From a virus, in the IMG/VR virus record IMGVR_UViG_3300046007_004036, positions 1-21,154 of that record: DNA of 21,154 nucleotides; one strand, written 5' to 3'. The position numbers and the translations under genes were made by a program. Below the pieces are notes generated by a model. That model made no database searches, had not been told where the DNA came from, and saw only the letters and a list, made by a program, of their open reading frames with translations. Shown in pieces: positions 14,487-20,401 of this stretch (positions within the stretch are counted from its first letter, which is position 1; the number at the start of each line of letters is the position of its first letter).

Positions 14487-14620
14487 TTGTGCCCCTCCTT
14501 TACAAACTTAATACCACGATAAGTTTCGTTGTATTGTTGAGGTTGCTGCATCATCTGCTGTTGATACTCAATACGTTTTTGAGTATCATATTCTACACCA
14601 CGATATACGACTTTAGACAT
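14483..14620 (-). CDS. DUF4278-like small protein under a candidate glutamine riboswitch
   Basis: A 45-aa protein beginning MSKVVYRGVEYDTQKR and ending ETYRGIKFVKEGHK. The pair YRGVxY and YRGxxF flanking a Gln-rich middle is the pattern I recall for DUF4278, a cyanobacterial family of unknown function. AGGAG lies 7 bases upstream of the ATG; part of that site can be trapped in a hairpin of the upstream riboswitch candidate. It is the first of three small coupled ORFs that end at an intrinsic terminator. Short ORFs in this position gave the Downstream-peptide RNA class its name. The family name is from memory. Confidence 0.7.
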   Translation of the reverse strand: MSKVVYRGVEYDTQKRIEYQQQMMQQPQQYNETYRGIKFVKEGHK

Positions 14621-14627
14621 TAGGTTG

Positions 14628-14696
14628 CTCCTTTACTGAGTGTAAAGTGCGTTCCTTCGGTTTCCCTACTTCCGTCCCTTAGGATGAACGTGCTTT
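14628..14696 (-). promoter_or_regulatory. Candidate glutamine riboswitch (Downstream-peptide/glnA class) with SD-sequestering switch
   Basis: The aptamer lies at 14696-14644 on the minus strand. It has an outer stem AAAGCACGTTC with GAACGCACTTT, which has an internal mismatched step, and the core strings GGACGGAAGTAGG and CCGAAGGAACGC, which I recall as hallmarks of the glnA/Downstream-peptide RNAs. Next, CTTTAC (14647-14642) can pair with GTAAAG (14636-14631). This hairpin contains half of the Shine-Dalgarno sequence AAGGAG (14633-14628), and its CTTT is also needed by the outer aptamer stem. The two structures exclude each other, so ligand binding should free the ribosome site and turn translation on. 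Read by eye, without a covariance search. Confidence 0.75.
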
Positions 14697-14731
14697 ATAT
14701 AGAAATTATTTTTTGTATTTTCTGCTACAGT

Positions 14732-15049
14732 TTAATCTCGCTGTCTCCAATCGTCTGGTTTATCTCCAGTAAAGAAATCAATAATATCATCAGCACCATT
14801 AAATCCAGTGCGATGATTTGATGGGTCAGGATCTCCAAGGTCCAACGCATTCATAAATCCATCAAGACTATCTTCAGTCATTTCAGGATTCGCAGCACGT
14901 CTTCTTGCTTGCCTTAAAATAGTTGCGGCAGATCTATTTGACTTTGCTAATTTTTCTGCCCAGATCATTTCACTTAACTCTACGGATTCGCCTTTCACAA
15001 TTCTCTCGCAGATTGCTTCAAGGCGTAAACGATATTGGGTAGAGAGCAT
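14732..15049 (-). CDS. Conserved hypothetical protein (105 aa)
   Basis: Starts MLSTQYRLRLEAICERIVKG, with GGAG six bases before the ATG. The N-terminal 60 residues look helical and charged (SEMIWAEKLAKSNRSAATILRQARRRA); the rest is acidic and Asp/Gly/Asn-rich, ending DDIIDFFTGDKPDDWRQRD. The Arg-rich helix followed by an acidic tail would suit nucleic acid or protein binding, but I recognise no family. It follows speD after 27 bases that contain a CTAAATAC late-type box. It ends 36 bases before the putative riboswitch, with an AT-rich gap between. Confidence 0.7.
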   Translation of the reverse strand: MLSTQYRLRLEAICERIVKGESVELSEMIWAEKLAKSNRSAATILRQARRRAANPEMTEDSLDGFMNALDLGDPDPSNHRTGFNGADDIIDFFTGDKPDDWRQRD

Positions 15050-15068
15050 AGACTTCTCCAGATATAGT

Positions 15069-15076
15069 GTATTTAG
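15069..15076 (-). promoter_or_regulatory. Weak late-type promoter CTAAATAC
   Basis: The minus strand reads CTAAATAC directly after the speD stop and 20 bases before the next ATG. The same octamer occurs on the plus strand at 20264-20271 before another small gene. It departs from TATAAATA at its start, so the call is tentative. Confidence 0.3.
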
Positions 15077-15403
15077 TTAACGCTCAATATAACTCAAAGT
15101 ATGTTCTTGAGCATAAAGTTGTTGGATGATAATATCACATCCAATTTTAGGATTACAATCTCCACAAGTATATACATCTACTGCTGCCTTCCCTTCTTCT
15201 GGCCAAGTATGAATACTAATATGACTCTCAGACAACAAACAAATTACAGTGACTCCCTGTGGTTCAAACTTCTTAGAAATAGTCTGAACCACAGTAGCAC
15301 CACTAGCAGATGCAGCATTTTCTAATAAGTCAATAAGACATTTTTCATCGTCCAAAAGAACAAATGAACATCCGTAAAGATTTAAAAGATAGTGCTTACC
15401 CAT
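15077..15403 (-). CDS. speD: S-adenosylmethionine decarboxylase (SpeD), pyruvoyl enzyme
   Basis: A 108-aa protein of the short bacterial type (the B. subtilis enzyme is 126 aa). The processing site is Glu59-Ser60 within SESHISIHTWPE; Ser60 becomes the pyruvoyl group after self-cleavage. His65 and Cys80 (in DVYTCGD) match the processing and proton-donor residues. KFEPQGVTV precedes the site as in the family. It makes decarboxylated SAM for spermidine synthesis; polyamines can neutralise packaged DNA or aid host physiology. The gene is a known auxiliary gene of cyanophages. AAGGA lies 8 bases upstream of the ATG. It overlaps the upstream 60-aa gene by 8 bases. Confidence 0.95.
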   Translation of the reverse strand: MGKHYLLNLYGCSFVLLDDEKCLIDLLENAASASGATVVQTISKKFEPQGVTVICLLSESHISIHTWPEEGKAAVDVYTCGDCNPKIGCDIIIQQLYAQEHTLSYIER

Positions 15404-15578
15404 TTTCTACGTCCTTCAGTAGTTCACTGACAATCTTCTCAGTTCCATCTAAGTTTTTGACAGTAAACACTGGAGACCGCATGTATTTTTTAATCTTCTT
15501 ATATTTCTTAAGAAGATTTTTTACTTCATTTTTGTTGATTGATACATCAATCTTTTCTTCACTAAATCCTTCACTCAT
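15396..15578 (-). CDS. Small hypothetical protein (60 aa)
   Basis: Begins MSEGFSEEKIDVSINKNEVK and then has a lysine-rich helix (NLLKKYKKIKKYM) followed by VFTVKNLDGTEKIVSELLKD. It overlaps the upstream gene's TGA by 4 bases (ATGA) and overlaps speD by 8 bases. This tight coupling is the main support for a real gene. No family recognised; the charged helical composition suggests a small binding protein. Confidence 0.65.
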   Translation of the reverse strand: MSEGFSEEKIDVSINKNEVKNLLKKYKKIKKYMRSPVFTVKNLDGTEKIVSELLKDVENG

Positions 15579-15883
15579 CTCTTTTTCTTTTTTTCTGGTG
15601 CTTTATATCCCCATAACTTTGGGTTTACTCTTCCGTATCCAAAATCAATCTTACGAACTGATCCTGGACCATACTTATCATAATAGAAATCAAACAGATC
15701 AACTCTCTTTCTGCAACGGGTTACATCCAAGAAAGTTTCACCATCTACATTATACCAAATAAGATATGCATCATTTGGAAGTGATGAATCTTTTGCCTGA
15801 ACCATCGTTGCTCTTTCAAAGAGAATCTCACATCCATATTCATGAGGCAGATATCTTGTCTTTTCCTTTTTAGATTCTGCCAT
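15575..15883 (-). CDS. Conserved hypothetical protein (102 aa)
   Basis: The chosen ATG at 15883 has GGAG 6 bases upstream; a longer in-frame reading to 15922 overlaps the upstream gene and lacks such a site. The protein begins MAESKKEKTRYLPHEYGCEI and has a folded, aromatic-rich middle (AYLIWYNVDGETFLDVTRCRKR, LFDFYYDKYGPGSVRKIDFG) and a very basic end (APEKKKKR). Function unknown. It sits in the chain of overlapping small genes between the 178-aa-range gene and speD. Confidence 0.7.
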   Translation of the reverse strand: MAESKKEKTRYLPHEYGCEILFERATMVQAKDSSLPNDAYLIWYNVDGETFLDVTRCRKRVDLFDFYYDKYGPGSVRKIDFGYGRVNPKLWGYKAPEKKKKR

Positions 15884-15903
15884 TTTTCTCTCCGCAACTA
15901 CAC

Positions 15904-16434
15904 TCACGAACGATTGCCCCATTGAATATCAGGATATGCTTTTTGTACAATATCAAATGAGATATCGTATTTATTCTCCAAGTTTTTATCTTTTACAAGA
16001 ACAAGAATATCTGCCTCAAGAGGATGAAGAGATTCGAGAATCTGAATAAAAATTGTCTCTCTACGAACTTTGGAAAGAGAATCATTACCACCTTTCACAA
16101 AGTTATAAAGATTCTTGTAATCTCTACGCAAAGATGAGTGATCCGTACCTAGTGGATTTTCATTAGGACGATAAGGAACTTCACCCTCAGGAAGAAGAGA
16201 AATAATACTCTCATCAAAGTTCCAAATGAGAAGAGTCTTCAGAGCATCATTTGCATACTCTTGAAGGATTTTAATCTTATCTTCTTCAGTCTCTTGCTCT
16301 TGAATGAGATCTAAAATCTCATTCATAAAAGGATTAGGAGGAAGTTTTTTAATCTCCTTTGGTTGAGTAGAGGTTGCTGTAGGTTTTTTTGCTCTACTAG
16401 TCGTCCTCTTCTTCGTCGTCGTATTCGTAGTCAT
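15904..16434 (-). CDS. Conserved cyanophage protein, DUF6433-like
   Basis: A 176-aa protein from the ATG at 16434. The first 25 residues are Thr/Lys-rich (TTNTTTKKRTTSRAKK) and look disordered. Then a helical region NPFMNEILDLIQEQ leads to ALKTLLIWNFDESIISLLPEGEVPY, GTDHSSLRRDYKNLYNFVKGG and a C-terminal DIQWGNRS. I recall this pattern from a family widespread in T4-like cyanophages, possibly DUF6433; its function is not known to me. The 5' end overlaps the acidic tail of the upstream membrane gene by 38 bases in another frame, so its Thr-rich start is constrained by that overlap. The conserved core is strong evidence of a real gene. Confidence 0.75.
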   Translation of the reverse strand: MTTNTTTKKRTTSRAKKPTATSTQPKEIKKLPPNPFMNEILDLIQEQETEEDKIKILQEYANDALKTLLIWNFDESIISLLPEGEVPYRPNENPLGTDHSSLRRDYKNLYNFVKGGNDSLSKVRRETIFIQILESLHPLEADILVLVKDKNLENKYDISFDIVQKAYPDIQWGNRS

Positions 16435-16621
16435 TTTCAAATCTCACTGCTAAAATTTCGTCTGGAATTAAGTTTCCATTTTGATCAAACATTTCTGGGT
16501 GCGTATAAGAGGGATATGAGCTCTCATAGAAATGTTGCTTGGCCATCCATCCAATTACTCCACCAACAAAAAAGAACATCACTGAAACAAGAGTGCCGAT
16601 GGTGAGTGTTACTGCTAACAT
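16397..16621 (-). CDS. Small membrane protein with acidic tail (74 aa)
   Basis: Residues about 3-26 form one transmembrane helix (LAVTLTIGTLVSVMFFFVGG and on), followed by a soluble tail with HPEMFDQNGNLIPDEILAVRFE and a run of acidic residues (YDDEEEDD). GGAG lies 8 bases before the ATG. The tail is probably cytoplasmic. The NGNLIPDEI segment looks conserved rather than random. Function unknown. The acidic end is encoded by the same DNA, in another frame, as the start of the next gene. Confidence 0.7.
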   Translation of the reverse strand: MLAVTLTIGTLVSVMFFFVGGVIGWMAKQHFYESSYPSYTHPEMFDQNGNLIPDEILAVRFENDYEYDDEEEDD

Positions 16622-16638
16622 TTTTCTTTCTCCGAGAG

Positions 16639-16845
16639 TTACTTTTTCCGAATGTCCAAATGAAATTCGAATTGTATGTGTATCTCTCGTCGAAAGAGAG
16701 AAATCATCTTACCAAATCTCATTTGGAATGTCTTTGGTTCTTCAGATTTCCTCCTCCGTTTTCTTAACAATAATTCCACACCCCGATTGATCTCGGGTTC
16801 AGAGTTATTTAGTTTCTTTTTTGCGTCTCCCCTTTCTTTTGTCAT
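16639..16845 (-). CDS. Small very basic protein (68 aa)
   Basis: The ATG at 16845 has GGAAG 8 bases upstream. The product has a disordered charged N-terminus (MTKERGDAKKKLNNSEPEIN), an Arg-rich segment (LLLRKRRRKSEEP) and a C-terminus KTFQMRFGKMISLFRREIH ending DIRKK. That last part looks like a conserved amphipathic strand and helix. It begins inside the end of the 119-aa gene (41-base overlap). No named family; nucleic acid binding is possible from charge alone. Confidence 0.6.
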   Translation of the reverse strand: MTKERGDAKKKLNNSEPEINRGVELLLRKRRRKSEEPKTFQMRFGKMISLFRREIHIQFEFHLDIRKK

Positions 16846-17164
16846 GATTATACTTCCAAGCATCTTCAAGGATGCCGTACAAATAGTTTCTTATTTTTCG
16901 TGCTTCTGGTTTAGGGATGTGACCATAAGCTTCACGAAGTTGTTTATGAATCTCATCAGCACCACCTTCAAGATAATCATCAAGATCCATTACTACATTA
17001 CTGATGTTTGAAGCAGTAGAACTTTCAATAAACTCTTCAACCTCAAACTTTCTAATACCTTTTACTTTAAGGTAATCGTAAAATTTGAGAACAAATTTTC
17101 CCTGAAATGCATAGTCAATTGCCTTTTCAACATCGTTATAAACTTCGTGAAAATTAGTTTCCAT
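16805..17164 (-). CDS. Conserved hypothetical protein (119 aa)
   Basis: Begins METNFHEVYNDVEKAIDYAF. It is largely helical, with FIESSTASNISNVVMDLDDYLEGGADEIHKQL, then AYGHIPKPEARKIRNYLYGILED and a basic tail (DKRKGRRKKETK). It starts at the ATG that overlaps the glutaredoxin stop (TAATG), so it is translated from the same message. Function unknown. The even helix periodicity and clear domain end support a real protein. Confidence 0.7.
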   Translation of the reverse strand: METNFHEVYNDVEKAIDYAFQGKFVLKFYDYLKVKGIRKFEVEEFIESSTASNISNVVMDLDDYLEGGADEIHKQLREAYGHIPKPEARKIRNYLYGILEDAWKYNHDKRKGRRKKETK

Positions 17165-17400
17165 TAAACTAAGTTTTGCTCCTTAAGGTATTGAACTGTA
17201 TCGGTACAACCACCGATGTGTTGATCATTTGCAATTACTTGAGGGAATGTAGAACCCTCACCAAATTCTGCATAGAATTCTTCTTTAGTAAAATCAGTAT
17301 TCAGTTTGTACACTACATGTTGCAGGTCTGCTAATTGTAGCACCTGCTGCACTTTTGTGCAATATGGGCAACCGTCTTTTGAATAAACTGTAAACTTCAT
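17164..17400 (-). CDS. Glutaredoxin
   Basis: A 78-aa protein with the thioredoxin fold: MKFTVYSKDGCPYCTKV (active-site CPYC, Cys11 and Cys14), TFPQV (cis-proline loop) and GGCTDTVQYL (glutathione-binding end). It reduces disulphides, for example in ribonucleotide reductase, with glutathione. The ATG at 17400 gives the standard family length but lacks a clear Shine-Dalgarno sequence. The frame stays open upstream for 33 codons to an ATG at 17499, right beside the psbD terminator, and that stretch (ETPYKLAEIIRDTWPQLYP) looks like real helix, so a longer form is possible. Its extra Cys residue near the C-terminus is common in the family. Confidence 0.88.
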   Translation of the reverse strand: MKFTVYSKDGCPYCTKVQQVLQLADLQHVVYKLNTDFTKEEFYAEFGEGSTFPQVIANDQHIGGCTDTVQYLKEQNLV

Positions 17401-17500
17401 ATTATTTGTTAAGTTTTGAAAATTATTTAGTGGGTATAACTGAGGCCAAGTATCTCGGATAATCTCAGCAAGTTTATATGGTGTCTCAGAACTGATCATT

Positions 17501-17522
17501 AAAAAAGGAGGGTTTCCCCTCC
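17501..17522 (-). terminator. Intrinsic terminator of psbD
   Basis: On the minus strand GGAGGG and CCCTCC form a 6-bp GC stem with a 4-base loop, followed by six T. It begins 7 bases after the psbD stop codon. Confidence 0.9.
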
Positions 17523-17529
17523 GAGTATA

Positions 17530-18591
17530 TCATAGAGCATTGCCTCGGGGCAATACTTCCTCTGGAAATACAAAGTTTTCATGAGGTTGATCTACAGGAG
17601 CCATCCAGGCACGAAGACCTTCGTTCAGAAGAATGTTCTTCGTGTAGAAGGTCTCGAACTCTGGATCTTCTGCTGCTCTAATCTCCTGACTTACGAAGTC
17701 GTAAGCACGTAGATTAAGGGCAAGACCAATAATCCCAATACTAGATGTCCAAAGACCCATAACGGGAACAAAAAGCATAAAGAAATGAAGCCAACGCTTA
17801 TTGCTAAAAGCAATCCCAAAGATTTGAGACCAGAATCTATTAGCAGTAACCATCGAGTAAGTCTCTTCTTCTTGCGTAGGTTCAAATGCTTTAAACGTAT
17901 TTGCTTGGTCACCATCTTCAAACAAGGTATTTTCTACAGTAGCACCGTGAATTGCACAGAGAAGTGCTCCACCCAGTATACCAGCAACTCCCATCATATG
18001 GAAGGGGTTGAGAGTCCAGTTGTGGAAACCCTGAAGGAACAATAGGAACCTGAAGATAGCAGCAACACCAAAGGAAGGTGCAAAGAACCAACTGGATTGT
18101 CCCAGAGGATACATCAGAAATACACTGACGAACACTGCGATAGGACCAGAGAATGCGATTGCGTTGTAAGGACGGATGCCAACCAGTCGAGCAATCTCAA
18201 ACTGCCTGAGCATGAATCCTATAAGACTGAGGGCTCCGTGAAGTGCCACGAAAGTCCAGAGTCCCCCAAGTTGGATCCAACGGACGAAATCTCCCTGAGC
18301 CTCAGGACCCCAAAGGAGTAAAAGGCTATGTCCGAGAGCATCAGCAGGAGTAGATACAGCAGCAGTAAGAAAGTTACACCCCTCAAGATATGAACTCGCA
18401 ATTCCATGGGTGTACCACGAAGTTGCGAAGGTGGTCCCTGTAAGCCACCCGCCAAGAGCGAGATAAGCAGTCGGGAATAGTAGTAAGCCAGACCAACCGA
18501 CAAAAACAAACCGATCACGCTTAATCCAGTCATCGAGAACATCGAACCACCCTCTCTGTTGAATAGGTTGAGAAATTGTAGATGAAACCAT
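17530..18591 (-). CDS. psbD: Photosystem II D2 protein PsbD
   Basis: A 353-aa full-length D2 protein, against 352-353 in cyanobacteria. It starts [20 protein letters not shown], has five membrane helices, and keeps Tyr161 (the redox-active TyrD), the iron and chlorophyll ligand histidines in [12 protein letters not shown] and [13 protein letters not shown], and the C-terminus [14 protein letters not shown]. With D1 it forms the PSII reaction centre; phage copies keep electron flow going as host proteins turn over. AGGAGG lies five bases before the ATG, an ideal ribosome site. It has its own terminator. An HNH gene on the other strand separates it from psbA. Confidence 0.98.
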   Translation of the reverse strand: MVSSTISQPIQQRGWFDVLDDWIKRDRFVFVGWSGLLLFPTAYLALGGWLTGTTFATSWYTHGIASSYLEGCNFLTAAVSTPADALGHSLLLLWGPEAQGDFVRWIQLGGLWTFVALHGALSLIGFMLRQFEIARLVGIRPYNAIAFSGPIAVFVSVFLMYPLGQSSWFFAPSFGVAAIFRFLLFLQGFHNWTLNPFHMMGVAGILGGALLCAIHGATVENTLFEDGDQANTFKAFEPTQEEETYSMVTANRFWSQIFGIAFSNKRWLHFFMLFVPVMGLWTSSIGIIGLALNLRAYDFVSQEIRAAEDPEFETFYTKNILLNEGLRAWMAPVDQPHENFVFPEEVLPRGNAL

Positions 18592-18632
18592 TTATTCCTC
18601 CTAAATAAGTATGGAAAATACGCATTACAAAT

Positions 18633-19004
18633 ATGAAACTCTGCAGTGTATGTAATAGAACTCTTTCTTTTAATCATTTTCATAAGAGAACTTTAAAAAC
18701 TGGGAAAATATCCCACCAATCAAAATGCAAAGAATGTTCTACATCAGTAAGAAAAAAATATTATAAACCCCATGAATACATGAGAAGAAAATTTAATCTT
18801 TCTGAGACAGAGTATCAAGAATTAATGAAGCACGATAGTTGTCAAGTATGTGGCAGAGACATTACAGAAAAGAAATGTATTGACCACTGCCATACTACAG
18901 AAAAAATCCGAGGAGTGTTGTGTAATAATTGCAACACTGCTCTCGGATTAGTAGGTGATAATGTTCAGATTTTATCTAAACTCATCCAATACTTGGAGCA
19001 GTAA
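18633..19004 (+). CDS. Endonuclease VII-like HNH endonuclease, likely homing
   Basis: A 123-aa protein on the strand opposite psbA and psbD. It has two zinc-ribbon pairs at the N-terminus (Cys4/Cys7 and Cys32/Cys35), then a recombination endonuclease VII-type core: CQVC (70-73), [20 protein letters not shown] (82-101) with catalytic Asp84-His85 and His87, and LGLVGDN. Similar freestanding enzymes beside psbA in other cyanophages act as homing endonucleases that spread their gene and flanking psbA region. Its 3' end overlaps the psbA 3' end by 23 bases, and it carries the psbA terminator in antisense. A CTAAATAA box at 18601 and a weak ribosome site are all I see upstream. Confidence 0.88.
   Translation: MKLCSVCNRTLSFNHFHKRTLKTGKISHQSKCKECSTSVRKKYYKPHEYMRRKFNLSETEYQELMKHDSCQVCGRDITEKKCIDHCHTTEKIRGVLCNNCNTALGLVGDNVQILSKLIQYLEQ
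18901..18949 (-). terminator. Intrinsic terminator of psbA, embedded in the HNH gene
   Basis: On the minus strand AATCCGAG pairs with CTCGGATT (8 bp), and inside it AGTGTTG pairs with CAACACT (7 bp), with a small asymmetric bulge between. The stem is followed by a T run. It lies 33 bp beyond the psbA stop. The plus strand has no T run on its side. Confidence 0.85.
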
Positions 19005-20061
19005 GAGCAACTGGAGTCGCTTCTGCAGCTGCCAAGTCCAGAGGGAAGTTATGGGCGTTGCGCTCATGCATCACCTCTAGGCCAAGACCAGCACGGTTCA
19101 GCACATCAGCCCAAGTGTTGATCACTTTACCTTGAGAATCAACGATAGACTGGTTGAAGTTGAAACCGTTCAGGTTGAATGCCATCGTGCTAACTCCCAG
19201 AGCAGTGAACCAAATACCAACGACAGGCCAAGCAGCCAGGAAGAAATGTAGACTGCGAGAGTTGTTGAAGGACGCATACTGGAAGATGAGTCGTCCGAAG
19301 TATCCGTGAGCGGCAACGATGTTGTAGGTCTCTTCTTCTTGTCCGAACTTGTATCCATAGTTTTGCGATTCGTTTTCAGTTGTTTCACGAACGAGTGAAG
19401 ACGTGACCAGACTTCCGTGCATAGCACTAAAGAGAGAGCCACCAAATACCCCAGCAACCCCAAGCATGTGGAACGGATGCATAAGGATATTGTGTTCTGC
19501 TTGGAAGACGAGCATGTAGTTAAACGTGCCCGAGATTCCGAGAGGCATTGCGTCAGAGAAGGAACCTTGACCGAAAGGATAAACAAGGAACACCGCAGAA
19601 GCAGCAGCAACAGGAGCGGAATAAGCAACACAGATCCAAGGACGCATACCAAGACGGTATGAAAGTTCCCATTCACGACCCATGTAAGCATAGATACCAA
19701 TCAAGAAGTGGAAGACGATCAGTTGGAACGGACCACCATTATATAGCCATTCGTCGAGAGAGGCAGCTTCCCAGATGGGATAGAAGTGCAGTCCAATAGC
19801 ATTGGACGAAGGGATAACAGCACCAGAGATGATGTTGTTTCCATACATGAGTGAACCAGCAACGGGTTCACGAATGCCATCAATGTCTACAGGAGGTGCA
19901 GCAATGAAGGCAACGATGAAGCAAATAGTAGCAGCAAGCAGGGTAGGAATCATAAGAGTTCCAAACCAACCAACATATAGACGATTGTTAGTTGAAGTAA
20001 CCCACTCGCAGAACTGTTGCCAAGTGTTTGATTGTTGTTGACGTGAAATTGTAGCAGTCAT
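18982..20061 (-). CDS. psbA: Photosystem II D1 protein PsbA
   Basis: A 359-aa full-length D1 protein with no intron. Residue numbering follows host D1: Tyr-side and manganese ligands Asp170, Glu189, His332, Glu333, His337, Asp342 and Ala344 are all present, as are His190, His198, His215 and Ser264. Residue 130 is Glu, the form linked to high-light D1 in cyanobacteria. The C-terminal extension after Ala344 is 15 residues. Phage D1 replaces photodamaged host D1 to sustain energy supply. No Shine-Dalgarno sequence lies within 20 bases of the ATG, unlike psbD. Control appears to come from a promoter at 20259-20226 and a structured leader. Its terminator lies in the HNH gene. Confidence 0.98.
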   Translation of the reverse strand: MTATISRQQQSNTWQQFCEWVTSTNNRLYVGWFGTLMIPTLLAATICFIVAFIAAPPVDIDGIREPVAGSLMYGNNIISGAVIPSSNAIGLHFYPIWEAASLDEWLYNGGPFQLIVFHFLIGIYAYMGREWELSYRLGMRPWICVAYSAPVAAASAVFLVYPFGQGSFSDAMPLGISGTFNYMLVFQAEHNILMHPFHMLGVAGVFGGSLFSAMHGSLVTSSLVRETTENESQNYGYKFGQEEETYNIVAAHGYFGRLIFQYASFNNSRSLHFFLAAWPVVGIWFTALGVSTMAFNLNGFNFNQSIVDSQGKVINTWADVLNRAGLGLEVMHERNAHNFPLDLAAAEATPVALTAPSIG

Positions 20062-20084
20062 TTTTCGTTAAAGGGTAAGTAATA

Positions 20085-20217
20085 GTTCGGGGGTACGAAC
20101 AAATACATTATATCCCACACCACCCTCCAGTGTGGGTATGAGAGACGTTTTTATACTCCCCATAGGTCTCGGTTAGTGGGAGTCGCAAACATTAATGAAC
20201 TGTAACATTCCTTAATG
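20085..20217 (-). promoter_or_regulatory. Structured psbA 5' leader (possible PhotoRC-II-type RNA)
   Basis: Four inverted repeats occur between the promoter and psbA: 20190-20217 (CATTAAGGAA with TTCATTAATG, one mismatch), 20155-20183 (ACTCCC with GGGAGT), 20114-20136 (CCCACAC with GTGTGGG, loop TGGAGGGTG) and 20085-20100 (GTTCG with CGAAC). Conserved RNAs named PhotoRC-I and -II are known in psbA leaders of cyanobacteria and cyanophages; whether this matches their consensus I cannot check. The only GGAGG in the leader sits in the third loop, over 50 bases from the start codon. The whole gap (20062-20293) holds no ORF I can support. Confidence 0.6.
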
Positions 20218-20225
20218 TGTTGATG

Positions 20226-20233
20226 TATTTATC
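20226..20233 (-). promoter_or_regulatory. Late-type promoter for psbA
   Basis: The minus strand reads GATAAATA followed by C, one base from the T4 late consensus. It overlaps the sigma-70 -10 box by three bases. Confidence 0.55.
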
Positions 20234-20259
20234 ATACCACTTTCCTAGAATGGTGTCAA
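20231..20259 (-). promoter_or_regulatory. Sigma-70 promoter for psbA
   Basis: A perfect -35 TTGACA (20259-20254), a 17-bp spacer and a near-perfect -10 TATGAT (20236-20231) on the minus strand. The predicted start is near 20224, about 160 bases before the psbA ATG. It is the best sigma-70 match I found in the window. Confidence 0.85.
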
Positions 20260-20263
20260 GGAC

Positions 20264-20271
20264 CTAAATAC
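20264..20271 (+). promoter_or_regulatory. Weak late-type promoter for the small plus-strand operon
   Basis: CTAAATAC, 23 bases before the ATG at 20294, divergent from the psbA promoter. Same octamer as at 15076-15069. Tentative. Confidence 0.35.
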
Positions 20272-20293
20272 TCTTGTGTCATAAGGACTGCTA

Positions 20294-20395
20294 ATGGCTA
20301 AGTCGCCTAACAAGAAGGGCAAGAAAGGACCTTCAAAACAAAATCAAGGTAATGCGACTGCGAAAAAAGCAAAGAATGGTGGCAAGAAGAAGTGA
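20294..20395 (+). CDS. Tiny lysine-rich peptide (33 aa)
   Basis: Encodes MAKSPNKKGKKGPSKQNQ and 15 more residues ending GGKKK; over a third of the residues are Lys, with Gly, Asn and Pro and no hydrophobic core, so it is probably disordered. AAGGA lies 6 bases before the ATG. It is too short to appear in usual gene lists. The next gene starts 6 bases after its stop, with GAGG spanning the stop, so they share a message. Charge suggests DNA or RNA binding or neutralisation, but this is inference only. Confidence 0.6.
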   Translation: MAKSPNKKGKKGPSKQNQGNATAKKAKNGGKKK

Positions 20396-20401
20396 GGAAT
20401 T

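Noticed and set aside
16805-16812. CTAAATAA at the end of the 119-aa gene as a late promoter
   Set aside because: It follows simply from a Lys codon plus TAA, and no gene starts downstream at a fitting distance.
18219-18683. A 154-codon minus-strand frame overlapping the psbD start
   Set aside because: Alternative frame of psbD; hydrophobic only because psbD is, and the psbD frame has the perfect Shine-Dalgarno sequence.
19170-19700. A 176-codon minus-strand frame within psbA
   Set aside because: Out-of-frame reading of psbA with Leu/Ser runs; no supporting signal.
18982-20061. Intron in psbA, as found in some cyanophages
   Set aside because: The D1 frame is continuous, and residues keep host numbering through Ala344.
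20107-20112. TATAAT on the minus strand in the psbA leader as a second promoter
   Set aside because: No -35 box at 16-18 bp and no extended -10; it directly follows a hairpin arm, so it is probably a chance match.
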